A stretch of 7,410 nt of DNA, from NCBI GenBank assembly GCA_014729455.1, contig WJJW01000256.1, positions 1 through 7,410 of the forward strand. Reading direction: 5' to 3'. A program made the position numbers and the translations under genes. The stretch's first letter is position 1; every line of letters starts with the position of its first letter. Shown here one piece after another: positions 6,877-7,410 of this stretch. The stretch is from Candidatus Eiseniibacteriota bacterium. GTDB lineage: Bacteria > Eisenbacteria > RBG-16-71-46 > CAIMUX01 > VGJL01. The notes below the pieces were generated by a model. That model was given only the letters and a program-made list of their open reading frames with translations. It ran no database searches and was not told the origin of the DNA.

Positions 6877-7410
6877 GAGGCCGAGGGAAGCCGCTCCAGA
6901 AGGCGCCGGATCTCGGCCAGCGTGTCGCTCCGCAGAGCCGTCGGGGTCGTCGCCAGGAGACGGGCGATCGTGCGCGGGGCACGTCCCGCGTAATGCTTCA
7001 GCGCCTGTCCGACCGCCGGCTCCACCCATCGGTGCGGTTCCGGATCCTGGAGGAGGAGACGCAGAACCGTGGTCGCGCGTGTCGCGGGGACTCCGCGTCC
7101 GGTCTTGCCGCGGGTCCGCGGAAGCAGGGCGAGGGCGGCGGCCCTCCGGCGCAGCGGATCGGAGCTGATCGCCCAGCGCGCATGCTTGCGCAAGAGCCGC
7201 GGGTGGCGGGCCAGGAGGCGGCCCTGCACGATCGCCAGTCGATCGGCGTCCCAGGGATGCTGGAGCGACCGGGAAAGCGCATGGACCTGGTCCGCGCCCC
7301 ATTCCGGCCAGACGGCGGCGAGCCGGTCGAGGATCTCCAGCGCAAGCATGTGTTCATCATGGTAGCGGCCCCGCGAGAGACGGCCGATCACCTCCGCCGC
7401 GGCGTCCGGC
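6873..7410 (-). CDS. AlkD-like HEAT-repeat (DNA alkylation repeat) protein, N-terminus outside window
   Basis: The frame runs off the right edge of the window, so 178 C-terminal residues are visible; the GTG at 7391 is probably an internal valine because similarity continues upstream of it (PDAAAEVIGRLSRGRYHDEH). The protein is all-helical and Arg/Leu/Ala-rich, with motifs of the DNA alkylation repeat family: SRGRYHDEHMLALEIL (family: short helix with hE-x-R-lAL), LQHPWDADRLA (family: nWD-xx-D), ARWAISSDPLRRRAAALALL (family: Wa-S-xx-W-RRaa) and VEPAVGQALKHYAGRAP (family: kavGWaLRe). AlkD enzymes excise alkylated bases in the cytoplasm. In this protein the W of the GW motif is Q, the WRR motif is LRR, and W to D spacing in WDAD is one shorter than I recall, so glycosylase activity is doubtful. 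It could be a divergent binding protein or a general HEAT-repeat protein. It is the first visible gene of the leftward operon. Confidence 0.62.
   Translation of the reverse strand, partial: PDAAAEVIGRLSRGRYHDEHMLALEILDRLAAVWPEWGADQVHALSRSLQHPWDADRLAIVQGRLLARHPRLLRKHARWAISSDPLRRRAAALALLPRTRGKTGRGVPATRATTVLRLLLQDPEPHRWVEPAVGQALKHYAGRAPRTIARLLATTPTALRSDTLAEIRRLLERLPSAS

Noticed and set aside
4438..6993. Open plus-strand frame of 851 codons antisense to the carbamoyltransferase and M28-like genes
   Set aside because: Its product is Arg/Pro/Glu-rich with no recognisable motif, and the opposite strand holds two genes with clear family signatures and ribosome binding sites. Long antisense frames are expected at this GC content.
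6877..7302. 142-residue N-terminal extension of the M28-like protein
   Set aside because: The extension is Pro/Arg/Gly-rich and low in hydrophobic residues, overlaps the AlkD-like coding region, and would bury the signal peptide that starts at 6876.

Overview
The window is GC-rich (roughly two thirds or more by eye) and densely coding. It looks like a bacterial genome fragment from a Gram-negative lineage. Three things suggest this: a FlgD-Ig-like C-terminal tail of the kind abundant in the FCB superphylum and in candidate phyla such as Eisenbacteria and Latescibacteria, two exported proteins with ordinary Sec signal peptides, and a carbamoyltransferase/SxtJ pair. The lineage guess is inference from protein style and base composition. 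No rRNA, tRNA, insertion sequence, CRISPR array, attachment site or prophage gene was seen.

Layout. The left part is read rightward. It starts with the 3' end of a gene for a beta-rich surface or secreted protein whose last ~85 residues form a FlgD-like sorting/Ig domain (ends at 709). A 72-base gap follows, holding a strong GC-rich hairpin (729-762) and a Shine-Dalgarno site. Next is a complete gene (782-3229) for an exported S9 serine peptidase that closely resembles the plant chloroplast glutamyl endopeptidase group (S9D, CGEP-like), with an intact Ser-Asp-His triad. The gene ends face to face with the next block across 21 bases.

The right part is read leftward and looks like one operon. 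In transcription order it holds: an AlkD-like HEAT-repeat (DNA alkylation repeat) protein truncated by the window edge (7410-6873); an exported PA-domain/M28-like protein (6876-5479) whose start codon overlaps the previous stop as ATGA; a NodU/CmcH/TobZ-type O-carbamoyltransferase (5466-3652), 12 bases further on; and an SxtJ-family three-helix membrane protein (3679-3251) that overlaps the carbamoyltransferase by 28 bases.

How they may work together. The carbamoyltransferase and SxtJ are a recurring pair, thought to carbamoylate a hydroxyl on a membrane-associated glycan or secondary metabolite whose identity cannot be read here. The small DUF5989 partner often found with this pair is absent and there is no room for it. 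The most unusual gene is the M28-like protein. It keeps the signal peptide, PA domain and aminopeptidase fold pattern, but nearly all the zinc-binding and catalytic positions are replaced, so it is probably a pseudo-peptidase used for binding or scaffolding. The AlkD-like protein beside it also seems to lack a family active-site tryptophan. A catalytically silent pair translationally coupled ahead of a carbamoylation module is the best candidate here for something undescribed.
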